NCBI RefSeq assembly: GCF_003112575.1
Contig: NZ_BEWC01000001.1
Location: 744,001 to 808,000 of the forward strand
Source of the DNA: Streptomyces ardesiacus
GTDB lineage: Bacteria; Actinomycetota; Actinomycetes; Streptomycetales; Streptomycetaceae
Direction of reading: 5' to 3'
Length of the DNA stretch: 64,000 bases
A program made the translations under genes and the position numbers. Positions 55,559 through 64,000 of this stretch are shown one piece after another. The notes beneath the pieces were generated by a model. That model was not told the origin of the DNA, did no database searches, and was given only the letters and a program-made list of their open reading frames with translations. The stretch's first letter is position 1, and each line of letters begins with the position of its first letter.

Positions 55559-56371
55559 ATGGAGCGTCCCGCCTGGGCCCCTCGCAGCATCGACATCTCG
55601 GTGCCCAGCGTGTCCCGGATCTACGACTTCTACCTGGGCGGTTCGCACAACTTCGAGGTCGACCGGGAAGCGGCCCGCAGGGCCATGGAGTTCATGCCGG
55701 GACTCCCCAAGATCATGCAGGCCAACCGGGCGTTCATGCGCCGGGCCGTCCGCTTCGCGGCCGACGAGGGCATCGACCAGTTCCTGGACATCGGCTCCGG
55801 CATCCCCACCTTCGGCAACGTCCACGAGGTGGCCGGACGCTGCCGCCCGGGCGCCCGCGTGGTGTACGTCGACCACGACCCGGTGGCGGTCGCGCACAGC
55901 GAGGCCGTCCTGGCGGGCCACGACGACGCGGACGTCGTGGCCGGCGACCTCCTCAAGCCGGCCGAGATCCTGGGCAGTCCCCAGGTGGAGCGGCTGATCG
56001 ACCTGAATCGACCGGTCGCCCTGCTGCTGGTTGCCATACTGCACTTCGTGGCAGACGAGGACGACCCGTACACGGCGGTGGCCGAGCTGCGCGACGCGCT
56101 CGCCCCCGGCAGCCTGCTCGTCCTCACGCACGCCTCGTACGAGAACATCCCGCTGCCCGCCGAACGGGCCGGGGGCGCGGTGGACGTGTACAAGAACATC
56201 CGCAATCCGCTGATCATGCGTTCGCGCGAGCACATCGAGCGGTTCTTCGAGGGGTACGACATGGTGGAGCCCGGACTGGTCCCGATGCCGCGCTGGAGGC
56301 CGGAGGGGGAGCCCGAGGACGAGGACCCGTACGCGTTCTCCGGGTTCGCCGGCGTGGGGCGTACGGCGTGA
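55559..56371 (+). CDS. SAM-dependent methyltransferase (DUF574 / S-adenosyl methyltransferase family)
   Basis: A 270-residue protein of the large Streptomyces DUF574 family. It has VSRIYDFYLGGSHNFEVDRE and AMEFMPGLPKIMQANRAFMR near the N terminus. The SAM-binding motif is QFLDIGSGIPTFGNVHEVAG, and the acidic loop is VVYVDHDPVAVAHSEAVLAG. The C-terminal half has LLLVAILHFVADEDDPYTAV. Its substrate is unknown. GGAGAG lies upstream of ATG 55559. Its stop overlaps the start of rmdA, so the two are translationally coupled. Confidence 0.95.
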   Translation: MERPAWAPRSIDISVPSVSRIYDFYLGGSHNFEVDREAARRAMEFMPGLPKIMQANRAFMRRAVRFAADEGIDQFLDIGSGIPTFGNVHEVAGRCRPGARVVYVDHDPVAVAHSEAVLAGHDDADVVAGDLLKPAEILGSPQVERLIDLNRPVALLLVAILHFVADEDDPYTAVAELRDALAPGSLLVLTHASYENIPLPAERAGGAVDVYKNIRNPLIMRSREHIERFFEGYDMVEPGLVPMPRWRPEGEPEDEDPYAFSGFAGVGRTA

Positions 56372-58512
56372 GCGCGGAGCCGGACGGGCCGGAGGACAGA
56401 CTGCGCCGGTTCGCGACGATCTGGAGCCGGGCGGTGTTCCCGGTGACCTCCACGTCGTCCACACGGCCCGAGTTCGAGGCGCAACTGCTGCCGCTGGCCC
56501 GCCGGCTGAGCGGGGTGCTGCGTGCCCGCGGCTTCGACGCGGCCGAGGCCAGGGCGGTCGGCGCCGCCCTCGTCGACGCGCACTGCACCGACCCCGAGGC
56601 GCTCTCCCGGACGCTGGACTGCGTCGACGCCTACCTGGTGCTCTACTGCGGCGAGGACGGAGACCCGGAGGACCTGCGGGCCCGTTCGGCCCGGCTCCAG
56701 CACGCGATGGCGGCCGGGTTCGCCGGGGCACTGCGCGCCCGCACGCTCGCCGAGCAGGAGGCCATCGCCCAGGCGGCGCTGAAGGCGCAGGGCGTGGTCG
56801 CCGAGGCGCTGCACGCCAGCGAGGCCCGCTTCCGCGCGGTCTTCGAGGGCGCGGCCATAGGCATCGGCATCGCCGACCTGGACGGCAACGTCCTCCAGGT
56901 CAACGAGGCGTTGATGCGCATGTTCGGCGTGGCGGGCCCCACGCTCGGCGGACGCCGGGCGACGGAGTGGACGCATCCCGACGACGCGCCGCAGACCTGG
57001 CGGCTCTACGACGAACTGGTGCGCGGCGAGCGCGAGCACTACCACGTGGAGAAGGCCTTCTACCGGCCCGACGGCACCGTCCTGTGGACCAACCTCACCG
57101 TCTCCCTGCTGCGCGACGCGGACGGCACCCCGCAGTACCAGCTCGCGCTGATGGAGGACACCACCGAGCGGCGGCTGCTCAACCTCCGGCTGCGCTACGA
57201 GGCCACGCACGACGCGCTCACCGGCCTGCCCAACCGCAGCTTCTTCTTCGAACGCCTGGAGAAGGCCCTGAGCGCGGGCCCGGGCCAGCGCTTCGGCCTG
57301 TGCTACCTGGACCTCGACGGCTTCAAGACCGTCAACGACAGCCTCGGCCACGCGGCCGGCGACCGGCTGCTCGTGGAGGTCGCCGACCGGCTCCAGGCCT
57401 GCGCCACCGCGCCCGGGGAGATGGTCGCGAGGCTCGGCGGCGACGAGTTCGTGGCGCTGACCACCGGCCCCGACACCCGGCACGGGGTCGACGAACTGGC
57501 CGCGCGCATCATGAACGCGCTGCTCGCCCCGGTCAGCGTCGACGGGCGTGAACTGACCGTGCGCGGCAGCATCGGCGTCGTCGAGGGCCCGGCGGGCGAG
57601 CGCAGCCCGGCCGAGGTGCTGCGCAGCGCCGACATCACCATGTACCGGGCCAAGTCGGCGGGCGGCAACCGCTTCGAGCTGGCCGACCCCGAGGCCGACG
57701 CCCGTGTCATCACCCGGCACGGGCTGACCACGGCGTTGCCCGCGGCCCTGGAACGCGGTGAGTTCTTCATCGAGTACCAGCCGCTGGTCCACCTCGGCGA
57801 CGGCAGTGTGCGCGGCGCCGAGGCGCTGGTGCGCTGGCTGCACCCGCAGCACGGGGTGCTCGGCCCCGACCGGTTCATCCCGCTGGCCGAACACACCGGC
57901 CTGATCGTGCCGTTGGGCCGCTGGGTCCTGGAACAGTCCGTACGCCAGGCCCGCCTGTGGCGCGAGCGGTACGGCGAGGGCGGCGCCGCGGGACCGCTGC
58001 GCATCAACGTCAATCTCTCGCCCTGCCAGCTCACCCATCCCGGCCTGGTCCAGGACACCGTGGACATCCTGGAGCGGGCCGGGGTCGCGCCCGACGCGCT
58101 GTGCCTGGAGGTGACCGAGTCGGCGCTGATCGGGGCCGACGACGACCTGCTCAAACCGCTGCGCCGGCTGGCCGAGATGGGTGTGGACATCGCCCTGGAC
58201 GACTTCGGCACCGGCTACTCCAACCTCGCCAACCTGCGCCGGCTGCCGGTGAGCGTCCTCAAGCTGGACCGCTCGTTCACGCAGAGCATGCAGCAGTTCC
58301 CGGCGGACCCCGTCGACCTGAAGATCGTCGAGGGCATCGTCGCCCTGGCCCACAGCCTCGACCTCGCGGTCACCGTGGAGGGCGTGGAGACCGGGGCGCA
58401 GGCCGAGCAACTGCGCATACTGGGCTGCGACACGGCCCAGGGCTGGTACTACGCCCGCCCGGGCCCGCCGGAGCGCCTGCACGAACTGGCCCTGGTGGAC
58501 GCCACGGGCTGA
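56368..58512 (+). CDS. rmdA: RmdA-type PAS-GGDEF-EAL c-di-GMP phosphodiesterase
   Basis: A 714-residue protein. A helical N-terminal domain precedes a PAS domain (about 148-265, FRAVFEGAAIGIGIADLDGN). A GGDEF domain follows with an intact GGDEF at residues 357-361, then an EAL domain with GAEALVRW (EAL 485-487) and DDFGTGYSNLANLRRLPVSV with LKLDRSF. Position beside a Sco0930-type lipoprotein and the SDH genes, plus domain order, point to RmdA (Sco0928), an active c-di-GMP phosphodiesterase controlling sporulation in S. coelicolor. GTG 56368 overlaps the methyltransferase stop. Confidence 0.92.
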   Translation: MSAEPDGPEDRLRRFATIWSRAVFPVTSTSSTRPEFEAQLLPLARRLSGVLRARGFDAAEARAVGAALVDAHCTDPEALSRTLDCVDAYLVLYCGEDGDPEDLRARSARLQHAMAAGFAGALRARTLAEQEAIAQAALKAQGVVAEALHASEARFRAVFEGAAIGIGIADLDGNVLQVNEALMRMFGVAGPTLGGRRATEWTHPDDAPQTWRLYDELVRGEREHYHVEKAFYRPDGTVLWTNLTVSLLRDADGTPQYQLALMEDTTERRLLNLRLRYEATHDALTGLPNRSFFFERLEKALSAGPGQRFGLCYLDLDGFKTVNDSLGHAAGDRLLVEVADRLQACATAPGEMVARLGGDEFVALTTGPDTRHGVDELAARIMNALLAPVSVDGRELTVRGSIGVVEGPAGERSPAEVLRSADITMYRAKSAGGNRFELADPEADARVITRHGLTTALPAALERGEFFIEYQPLVHLGDGSVRGAEALVRWLHPQHGVLGPDRFIPLAEHTGLIVPLGRWVLEQSVRQARLWRERYGEGGAAGPLRINVNLSPCQLTHPGLVQDTVDILERAGVAPDALCLEVTESALIGADDDLLKPLRRLAEMGVDIALDDFGTGYSNLANLRRLPVSVLKLDRSFTQSMQQFPADPVDLKIVEGIVALAHSLDLAVTVEGVETGAQAEQLRILGCDTAQGWYYARPGPPERLHELALVDATG

Positions 58513-58890
58513 ACCGGACCCGCCGCCCCGCCCGGGGCCCCTACGGCCGACTCGGCACACGCCTTGCCGCCGCGGCTCGGGCCCGTGCCCGGGAAGGGGA
58601 TCCCGCGGCGGCCTCCGTCCCCGCGCGGACGAAGGCTGGCTGTGGTGGCCGTCGGGCGGGGGTGCCGGCCGGGGGAGCGTCGGCGACGGGTGGTGGTCCG
58701 GCCCGGGTGCGGGTGCGGCTTGCGGCAGCGGACTTCACGGCCGGGCGGGGTGAGCTGGGCCGGTGTTCGGCTCACGTTCCCGGGGCGCGTGGTCCGGGTT
58801 CGCGACCGGGTACGGGGCGCGTGGTTCGGGTTCGCGACCGGGTACGGGGCGCGTGGTTCGGGTTCGCGACCGGGTACGGGTGTGTTCTGC
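58513..58890. other. 378-bp gap between convergent rmdA and LysR genes
   Basis: Aside from the 32-bp tandem repeat at 58785-58880, this region contains no supported gene; frames through it have a random GC-rich appearance. Confidence 0.6.
58785..58880. repeat. Three-copy 32-bp tandem repeat
   Basis: Units at 58785-58816, 58817-58848 and 58849-58880 (GCGCGTGGTTCGGGTTCGCG then ACCGGGTACGGG) are identical except for one base in the first. They abut the stop of the LysR gene at 58891. Each contains a TCGCGA palindrome. The period of 32 is not a multiple of three and there are no spacers, so it is neither coding nor CRISPR. Confidence 0.92.
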
Positions 58891-59727
58891 TCATGCTCCG
58901 GTACGGGCGGCCTCGGCGGCCTCCGTCGCCGCGCGGACCAGGGCCGCGGTGGCCGTCGAGCGGGAGTGCCGGGGCCAGGCCAGGGAGAGGACGACCGGCG
59001 GGGCGTCCAGGACCGGGCGGTAGGCGATGCCCGGTCGGGGGTAGCGGGCGGTCACCGAGGCGGGGAGCAGGGTGACGGCCTTCCCCAGGGAGACGGCCGT
59101 GAGGACCTGGGCCAGGTCGCCGTGGCCGCGCCGGGCCTCGTCGATGTGCCGCTCCACGCTGCCGGCGTCCAGGCCGAGGTCGGCCAGCTCCAGCCGGTCG
59201 CGGGCGGCGAGCGGATGGTCCGCGGGGAGGACGGCGACGCGCGGTTCTGCGGCCAGTGTCTCCGTGTCCAGGCCGGTCCCGTCGAACGGCGCGTGGACCA
59301 GGGCGACGTCCGCCTCGCCGCCGCGCAGCAGCCCCGGCTGCTCCTGCCACCCGCACAGCCGGACGGCGACCGGTACGGACCCGGGCTCACCCACGTAGCG
59401 CGCCAGGATCGGCTCCAGCAGCCCCGCGTCCCCGTCGGCCTTCACGGCCAGCACCAGCTTCGGCTCCTCCGCCGCCCGCCTGGCCCGCCGCCCGGCGGCC
59501 TCCAGGGCGTCCAGTGCGACGCGGGCCTCGGCGAGCAGGACGTCCCCGGCCGGGGTCCGGGTGACACTGTGGGTGGTCCGCTCGAACAGCGTGACACCCA
59601 GCTCGGCCTCCAGGCGGCGGATCGCCCTGGACAGGGGCGGCGGGGAGATGCCCAGCCGCTCGGCGGCGCGCGCGAAGTTCAGCTCCTCGGCGACCGCCAC
59701 GAAGTAGCGCAGGGGACGCGACTCCAT
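58891..59727 (-). CDS. LysR-family transcriptional regulator controlling the NmrA-type gene
   Basis: A 278-residue LysR-type regulator. The N-terminal HTH is MESRPLRYFVAVAEELNFAR then AAERLGISPPPLSRAIRRLE. The effector domain starts LVLAVKADGDAGLLEPILAR. The start ATG 59727 has GGAG upstream; longer frames add a non-family tail. It is divergent from an NAD(P)-binding NmrA-like gene, with a T-n11-A-like near-palindrome in between. The 3' end is next to the tandem repeat. Confidence 0.94.
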   Translation of the reverse strand: MESRPLRYFVAVAEELNFARAAERLGISPPPLSRAIRRLEAELGVTLFERTTHSVTRTPAGDVLLAEARVALDALEAAGRRARRAAEEPKLVLAVKADGDAGLLEPILARYVGEPGSVPVAVRLCGWQEQPGLLRGGEADVALVHAPFDGTGLDTETLAAEPRVAVLPADHPLAARDRLELADLGLDAGSVERHIDEARRGHGDLAQVLTAVSLGKAVTLLPASVTARYPRPGIAYRPVLDAPPVVLSLAWPRHSRSTATAALVRAATEAAEAARTGA

Positions 59728-59763
59728 GCTCCGTCTCCCTCCGGCCTCGGACACGGCCCGGTA

Positions 59764-59778
59764 TTGCCTTGAGGGTAA
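59764..59778. promoter_or_regulatory. LysR-type box between the 58891 regulator and the NmrA-type gene
   Basis: TTGCCTTGAGGGTAA (59764-59778) is an imperfect inverted repeat (TTGCC/GGTAA) of LysR-box size, 37 bp from the regulator start. Confidence 0.4.
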
Positions 59779-59915
59779 CAACCCGGACCCGATCGATCCT
59801 TCAGTTCCGCCCGGCCCGCGCACAGGATGGGAGAGCGCCGGGAAGTGGACGGAACGGGCTTCCCGCCCCGGCGCACACCTCCTCTCCTGCCCTTCCCTGA
59901 ACCGGAGTTGTGCTC

Positions 59916-60812
59916 GTGATCGTCATCACCACCCCGACCGGCGGCATCGGCCGGCAGGTCCTCGACCGCGTCCTGGACGCCCTCGACACCCGCGACGACG
60001 GGACCGCCCTGCGCGTCGTCGCCCGCGACCCCGGCCGGCTCGGCGCCCGGGCCCGCGCACGGGCCGAGGTGTTCCAGGGCTCGCACGCCGACCCCGCGGT
60101 CCTGGGCGCGGCCTGCGAGGGGGCCGGCCAGGTGTTCTGGCTGGTGCCGCCCGCGCCCGGCGCCGACAGCGTCGAGGGCCACTTCCGCGACTTCACGCTG
60201 CCGCTGTGCGACGTGATCGCGCGGCAGGGCGTCACCCGGGTCGTCGCCGTCTCCAGCCTGGGGCGCGGCGTGGCCAAGGACGCCGGACCGATCTCCGCCT
60301 CGCTCGCCATGGACGACCGGATCGCGGCCACCGGCGTGCACTACCGCGCCCTGTGCCCGCCCTTCCTGATGGAGAACCTGCTCGGGCAGGCGGCCGCCCT
60401 GCGCGAGACCGGCGAGTTCCGCGTGGCGTACCCCGCGGACCGGGTCCTGCGGACCTGTGCCACCGCGGACATCGCCGCCACGGCCGCCCGTCTGCTGCTG
60501 GACGACTCCTGGACCGGCCGCGCCGACGTCCCGCTGGTCGGCCCCGACGCCCTGACCCCCGCGGGCATGGCGGAGATCCTGTCCGAGGTGCTGGGCCGTC
60601 CGGTCCGGGTACGGGAGACCACCCCGGAGGCGTACCGGGCGTCCGCCCTGCGGTTCGGGGCCGGCGCGGCGGGCGCCCAGGGGCTGGCCGACATGGCCGC
60701 CGCGATGAGCGCCCAGGGCTTCTACGGCGCGGCCGAGCCCAGCACCCCCGACACCGCGCCCACCGGCTTCCGCCGCTGGTGCGAGGAGGTCCTCAGGCCC
60801 GCCGTGCTCTGA
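59916..60812 (+). CDS. NmrA-like NAD(P)-binding protein
   Basis: A 298-residue atypical SDR of the NmrA/SDR_a5 type. It has VITTPTGGIGRQVLDRVLDA, the cofactor-binding TPTGGIG motif, and ALRVVARDPGRLG. It lacks the YxxxK catalytic pair. VVAVSSLGRGVAKDAGPISA and PPFLMENLLGQAAALRETGE are typical of the family, in which members act as redox sensors or reductases. GTG 59916 is preferred because GGAG lies 8 nt upstream. The divergent LysR probably regulates it. Confidence 0.9.
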   Translation: MIVITTPTGGIGRQVLDRVLDALDTRDDGTALRVVARDPGRLGARARARAEVFQGSHADPAVLGAACEGAGQVFWLVPPAPGADSVEGHFRDFTLPLCDVIARQGVTRVVAVSSLGRGVAKDAGPISASLAMDDRIAATGVHYRALCPPFLMENLLGQAAALRETGEFRVAYPADRVLRTCATADIAATAARLLLDDSWTGRADVPLVGPDALTPAGMAEILSEVLGRPVRVRETTPEAYRASALRFGAGAAGAQGLADMAAAMSAQGFYGAAEPSTPDTAPTGFRRWCEEVLRPAVL

Positions 60813-60825
60813 CCCCCGGACCGCC

Positions 60826-61710
60826 TCACCGCTCCAGCAGCATCCGCTGCAGCTCCCGTGCGGCCCTCGGCGGAGCCACGTCGCTGCGGTGGGCCAGGGC
60901 GATGGTGCGGTACAGGCCGGGCCGGGCCAGCGGGGTCACCCGCAGTCCGCGCCCCGAGCGGGCGGCCACCATCCGCGGCACGACCGCCATGCCGAGCCCG
61001 GCCCGCACGAAGCCCAGCACCGCGTCCATCTCCCCGCCCTCCACGGCGAAATCCGGCTCGAACCCGGCCGAGCGGCACGCGGCCACGGTCAGCTCCCGCA
61101 GGTCGTAGCCGTGCCGGAACATCACCAGGCGCTCGCCCTCCAGGTCGGTGATGCGCACGGCGCGGCGCCCGCCGCCCGGCCGGGGCGACTCCGGGGACGA
61201 CACCACCACCAGATCCTCCCGCAGCAGCTCCACCGTGGTCAGCGCCGGTGACGCGGTGGGCAGCGGCAGCACCACCAGCGCGAGGTCCAGCGCGCCGCGC
61301 GCCAGCTCCCGCACCAGGTCGTGCGAGCCGCTCTCCTCGATCAGCAGCCGGATGCCGGGATAGCGGTCGTGGAACGCGCGCAGCACGTCCGGGAGGAGAC
61401 CGGTGCACAGGCTCGGGGTGGCGCCCAGCCTGACCCGCCCGCGGCGCAACTGTGCCAGCTCCAGCACCTCGTGCCGTGCGGTGTCCGCGTCCGCCAGGAT
61501 GCGCCGGGCCAGCGGCAGCAGCGCCTCGCCGGCGTCGGTGAGGGTGATGTTCCCGCGCGCCCGCAGGAACAGGTCCGCGCCCAGCTCGCGCTCCAGGGCC
61601 TTGATCTGCTGCGACAGCGAGGGCTGCGCCACGTGGACCACCTCGGCGGCCCGGGTGAAGTGCCGGGTCTCGGCGACGGCCACGAAGTACTGGAGCTGTT
61701 GCAACTGCAT
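60826..61710 (-). CDS. LysR-family regulator divergent from the SDH genes
   Basis: A 294-residue LysR-type regulator. It begins MQLQQLQYFVAVAETRHFTR with AAEVVHVAQPSLSQQIKALERELG, then the effector domain LRRGRVRLGATPSLCTGLLP. This LysR type commonly sits beside the fumarate reductase-like SDH operon in Streptomyces. Start ATG 61710. A LysR-box palindrome lies in the 95-bp intergenic gap before sdhC. Confidence 0.94.
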   Translation of the reverse strand: MQLQQLQYFVAVAETRHFTRAAEVVHVAQPSLSQQIKALERELGADLFLRARGNITLTDAGEALLPLARRILADADTARHEVLELAQLRRGRVRLGATPSLCTGLLPDVLRAFHDRYPGIRLLIEESGSHDLVRELARGALDLALVVLPLPTASPALTTVELLREDLVVVSSPESPRPGGGRRAVRITDLEGERLVMFRHGYDLRELTVAACRSAGFEPDFAVEGGEMDAVLGFVRAGLGMAVVPRMVAARSGRGLRVTPLARPGLYRTIALAHRSDVAPPRAARELQRMLLER

Positions 61711-61730
61711 ACCGCGAGCATACGCGGTCG

Positions 61731-61745
61731 ATAGACACTCCCTAT
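61731..61745. promoter_or_regulatory. LysR-box palindrome in the sdhC promoter region
   Basis: ATAGACACTCCCTAT (61731-61745) has perfect ATAG/CTAT arms around a 7-bp centre and matches the T-n11-A format. It is followed by GGAAACAAGGCGTTCC (61746-61761), also with inverted GGAA/TTCC arms. Probable site for the adjacent LysR. Confidence 0.6.
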
Positions 61746-61805
61746 GGAAACAAGGCGTTCCATGTCTTGGACCGATGGGGTGCCTCCCCCGTAACGTCCT
61801 GTGAC

Positions 61806-62513
61806 ATGGCTCTGGCAACGCGGACGGACCGACGGCCGTCCATGGCGCGCACCGTGTGGGACTCGACCGTCGGCAAGAAGACAGTGATGGCGGTCAGCGG
61901 TCTCGTCATGCTGCTCTACCTGGTCGCCCACATGATCGGGAACCTGAAGATCTTCTTCGGGACCGAGGAGTTCAACCACTACGCCCACTGGCTGCGCACG
62001 GTCGGTGAACCGTTCATGCACTACGAGTGGACGCTCTGGCTGATCCGCGTCGTCCTGGTGGTCGCCGTCGTCGCCCACGCCGTCTCCGCGTACCAGCTCA
62101 GCCGCCGCGACATCAAGGCGCGGCCCAGCAAGTACGTGCACAAGAAGGCCCGTTCCAGCTATGCGACCCGCACCATGCGCTGGGGCGGGATCATCCTCGG
62201 CCTCTTCATCGTCTGGCACGTCCTCGACCTGACCACCGGGACCGTGCACTCCGGCGGCTTCGAGTCCGGCAAGCCCTACCAGAACGTCGTGGACACCTTC
62301 TCCACCTGGTACGGCAACGTCATCTACATCGTCGCGATGCTCGCCCTCGGCCTGCACATCAGGCACGGCTTCTGGAGCGCCGCCCAGACCCTCGGCGCCG
62401 GCAGCCGTACCCGCGACCGCGCCCTGAAGACGACCGCGAACGTCCTCGCGCTGCTGCTCACGATCGGCTTCGTCGCCGTACCCGTGGGCGTCATGACCGG
62501 AGTGGTGAGCTGA
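61806..62513 (+). CDS. sdhC: Succinate dehydrogenase / fumarate reductase cytochrome b subunit
   Basis: A 235-residue membrane anchor of the single-subunit cytochrome b558 type. It has five helices, with haem-ligand His residues in [47 protein letters not shown] and [34 protein letters not shown] is characteristic. It binds quinone/menaquinol and passes electrons to the SdhB iron-sulfur subunit, which lies outside the window. Stop 62513 is followed directly by the sdhA ATG (1 nt). Confidence 0.94.
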   Translation: MALATRTDRRPSMARTVWDSTVGKKTVMAVSGLVMLLYLVAHMIGNLKIFFGTEEFNHYAHWLRTVGEPFMHYEWTLWLIRVVLVVAVVAHAVSAYQLSRRDIKARPSKYVHKKARSSYATRTMRWGGIILGLFIVWHVLDLTTGTVHSGGFESGKPYQNVVDTFSTWYGNVIYIVAMLALGLHIRHGFWSAAQTLGAGSRTRDRALKTTANVLALLLTIGFVAVPVGVMTGVVS

Positions 62514-62514
62514 C

Positions 62515-64000
<1,486 letters not shown>

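Noticed and set aside
58785..58880. Possible CRISPR array
   Set aside because: The three repeats are directly adjacent with no spacers and there are no cas genes; it is a simple tandem repeat.

Overview
This 64 kb window comes from a high-GC (about 70-74%) actinomycete chromosome, almost certainly a Streptomyces. The reasons are the codon use, the many GTG and TTG starts, the T7SS-associated SseB-type protein, the Sco0930-family lipoprotein, the DUF574-type methyltransferase next to an RmdA-like PAS-GGDEF-EAL protein, and the 'fumarate reductase-like' succinate dehydrogenase set at the right edge. From memory, the gene order on the right (SDH, LysR, RmdA, Sco0930-type lipoprotein, sortase locus) follows the SCO092x-SCO097x part of S. 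coelicolor. This is recall, not a database result. No rRNA, tRNA, CRISPR array or intact mobile element was seen.

Layout. 1-7 kb holds the end of a T7SS-associated protein, a DUF1275 membrane protein coupled to an SDR, a GlxA-type AraC regulator facing a DJ-1/PfpI gene, and three small membrane-protein genes that overlap by 4 nt. 7-10.7 kb is a graveyard around an intact MDR oxidoreductase/HxlR pair. It holds remnants of a PPOX protein, a CBS-domain protein, a transposase, an MmyB-type regulator and a DUF5959 protein, several with visible frameshifts. 10.7-20 kb holds panD, a GNAT, a proline-rich ORF, gnd, a secreted Rpf-LysM-M23 cell-wall hydrolase, an EamA transporter, a FhuF-like 2Fe-2S protein and glgA/glgC. 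20-30 kb holds a secreted GH2 with PA14 domain, a WS/DGAT acyltransferase, an atypical SDR, a degenerate HD-domain protein, a small peptide gene, a GNAT and an amidase.

29-38 kb is a complete carbohydrate locus: LacI regulator, divergent lipoprotein binding protein, two permeases, a GH5_18-like glycosidase and a GH38 alpha-mannosidase. The enzyme pair suggests import and intracellular dismantling of mannose-rich oligosaccharides, possibly N-glycan cores. LacI-type operator sequences lie in the divergent promoter region. 38-49 kb holds a lipase maturation factor, a PAS-GAF-SpoIIE-HATPase phosphatase, an Fpg/Nei glycosylase, a sigma/anti-sigma pair separated by an unknown gene, a CapA-family protein, a MarR/hydrolase pair with two matching operators, an amino acid permease and a universal stress protein.

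49-56 kb is envelope-related: polysaccharide deacetylase, class F sortase, two small secreted membrane-anchored proteins separated by a 26-bp perfect hairpin, a DUF4239 protein, a proline-rich secreted protein and the Sco0930-type lipoprotein. 55.5-64 kb holds the methyltransferase-rmdA pair, a three-copy 32-bp tandem repeat, two LysR regulators with divergent targets, and sdhC-sdhA (cut by the window end). No single locus is clearly a new system. The most promising leads are the GlxA/DJ-1/small-membrane-protein operon, the 58-residue peptide gene at 27.0 kb, the atypical SDR at 24.6 kb, and the mannosidase operon.
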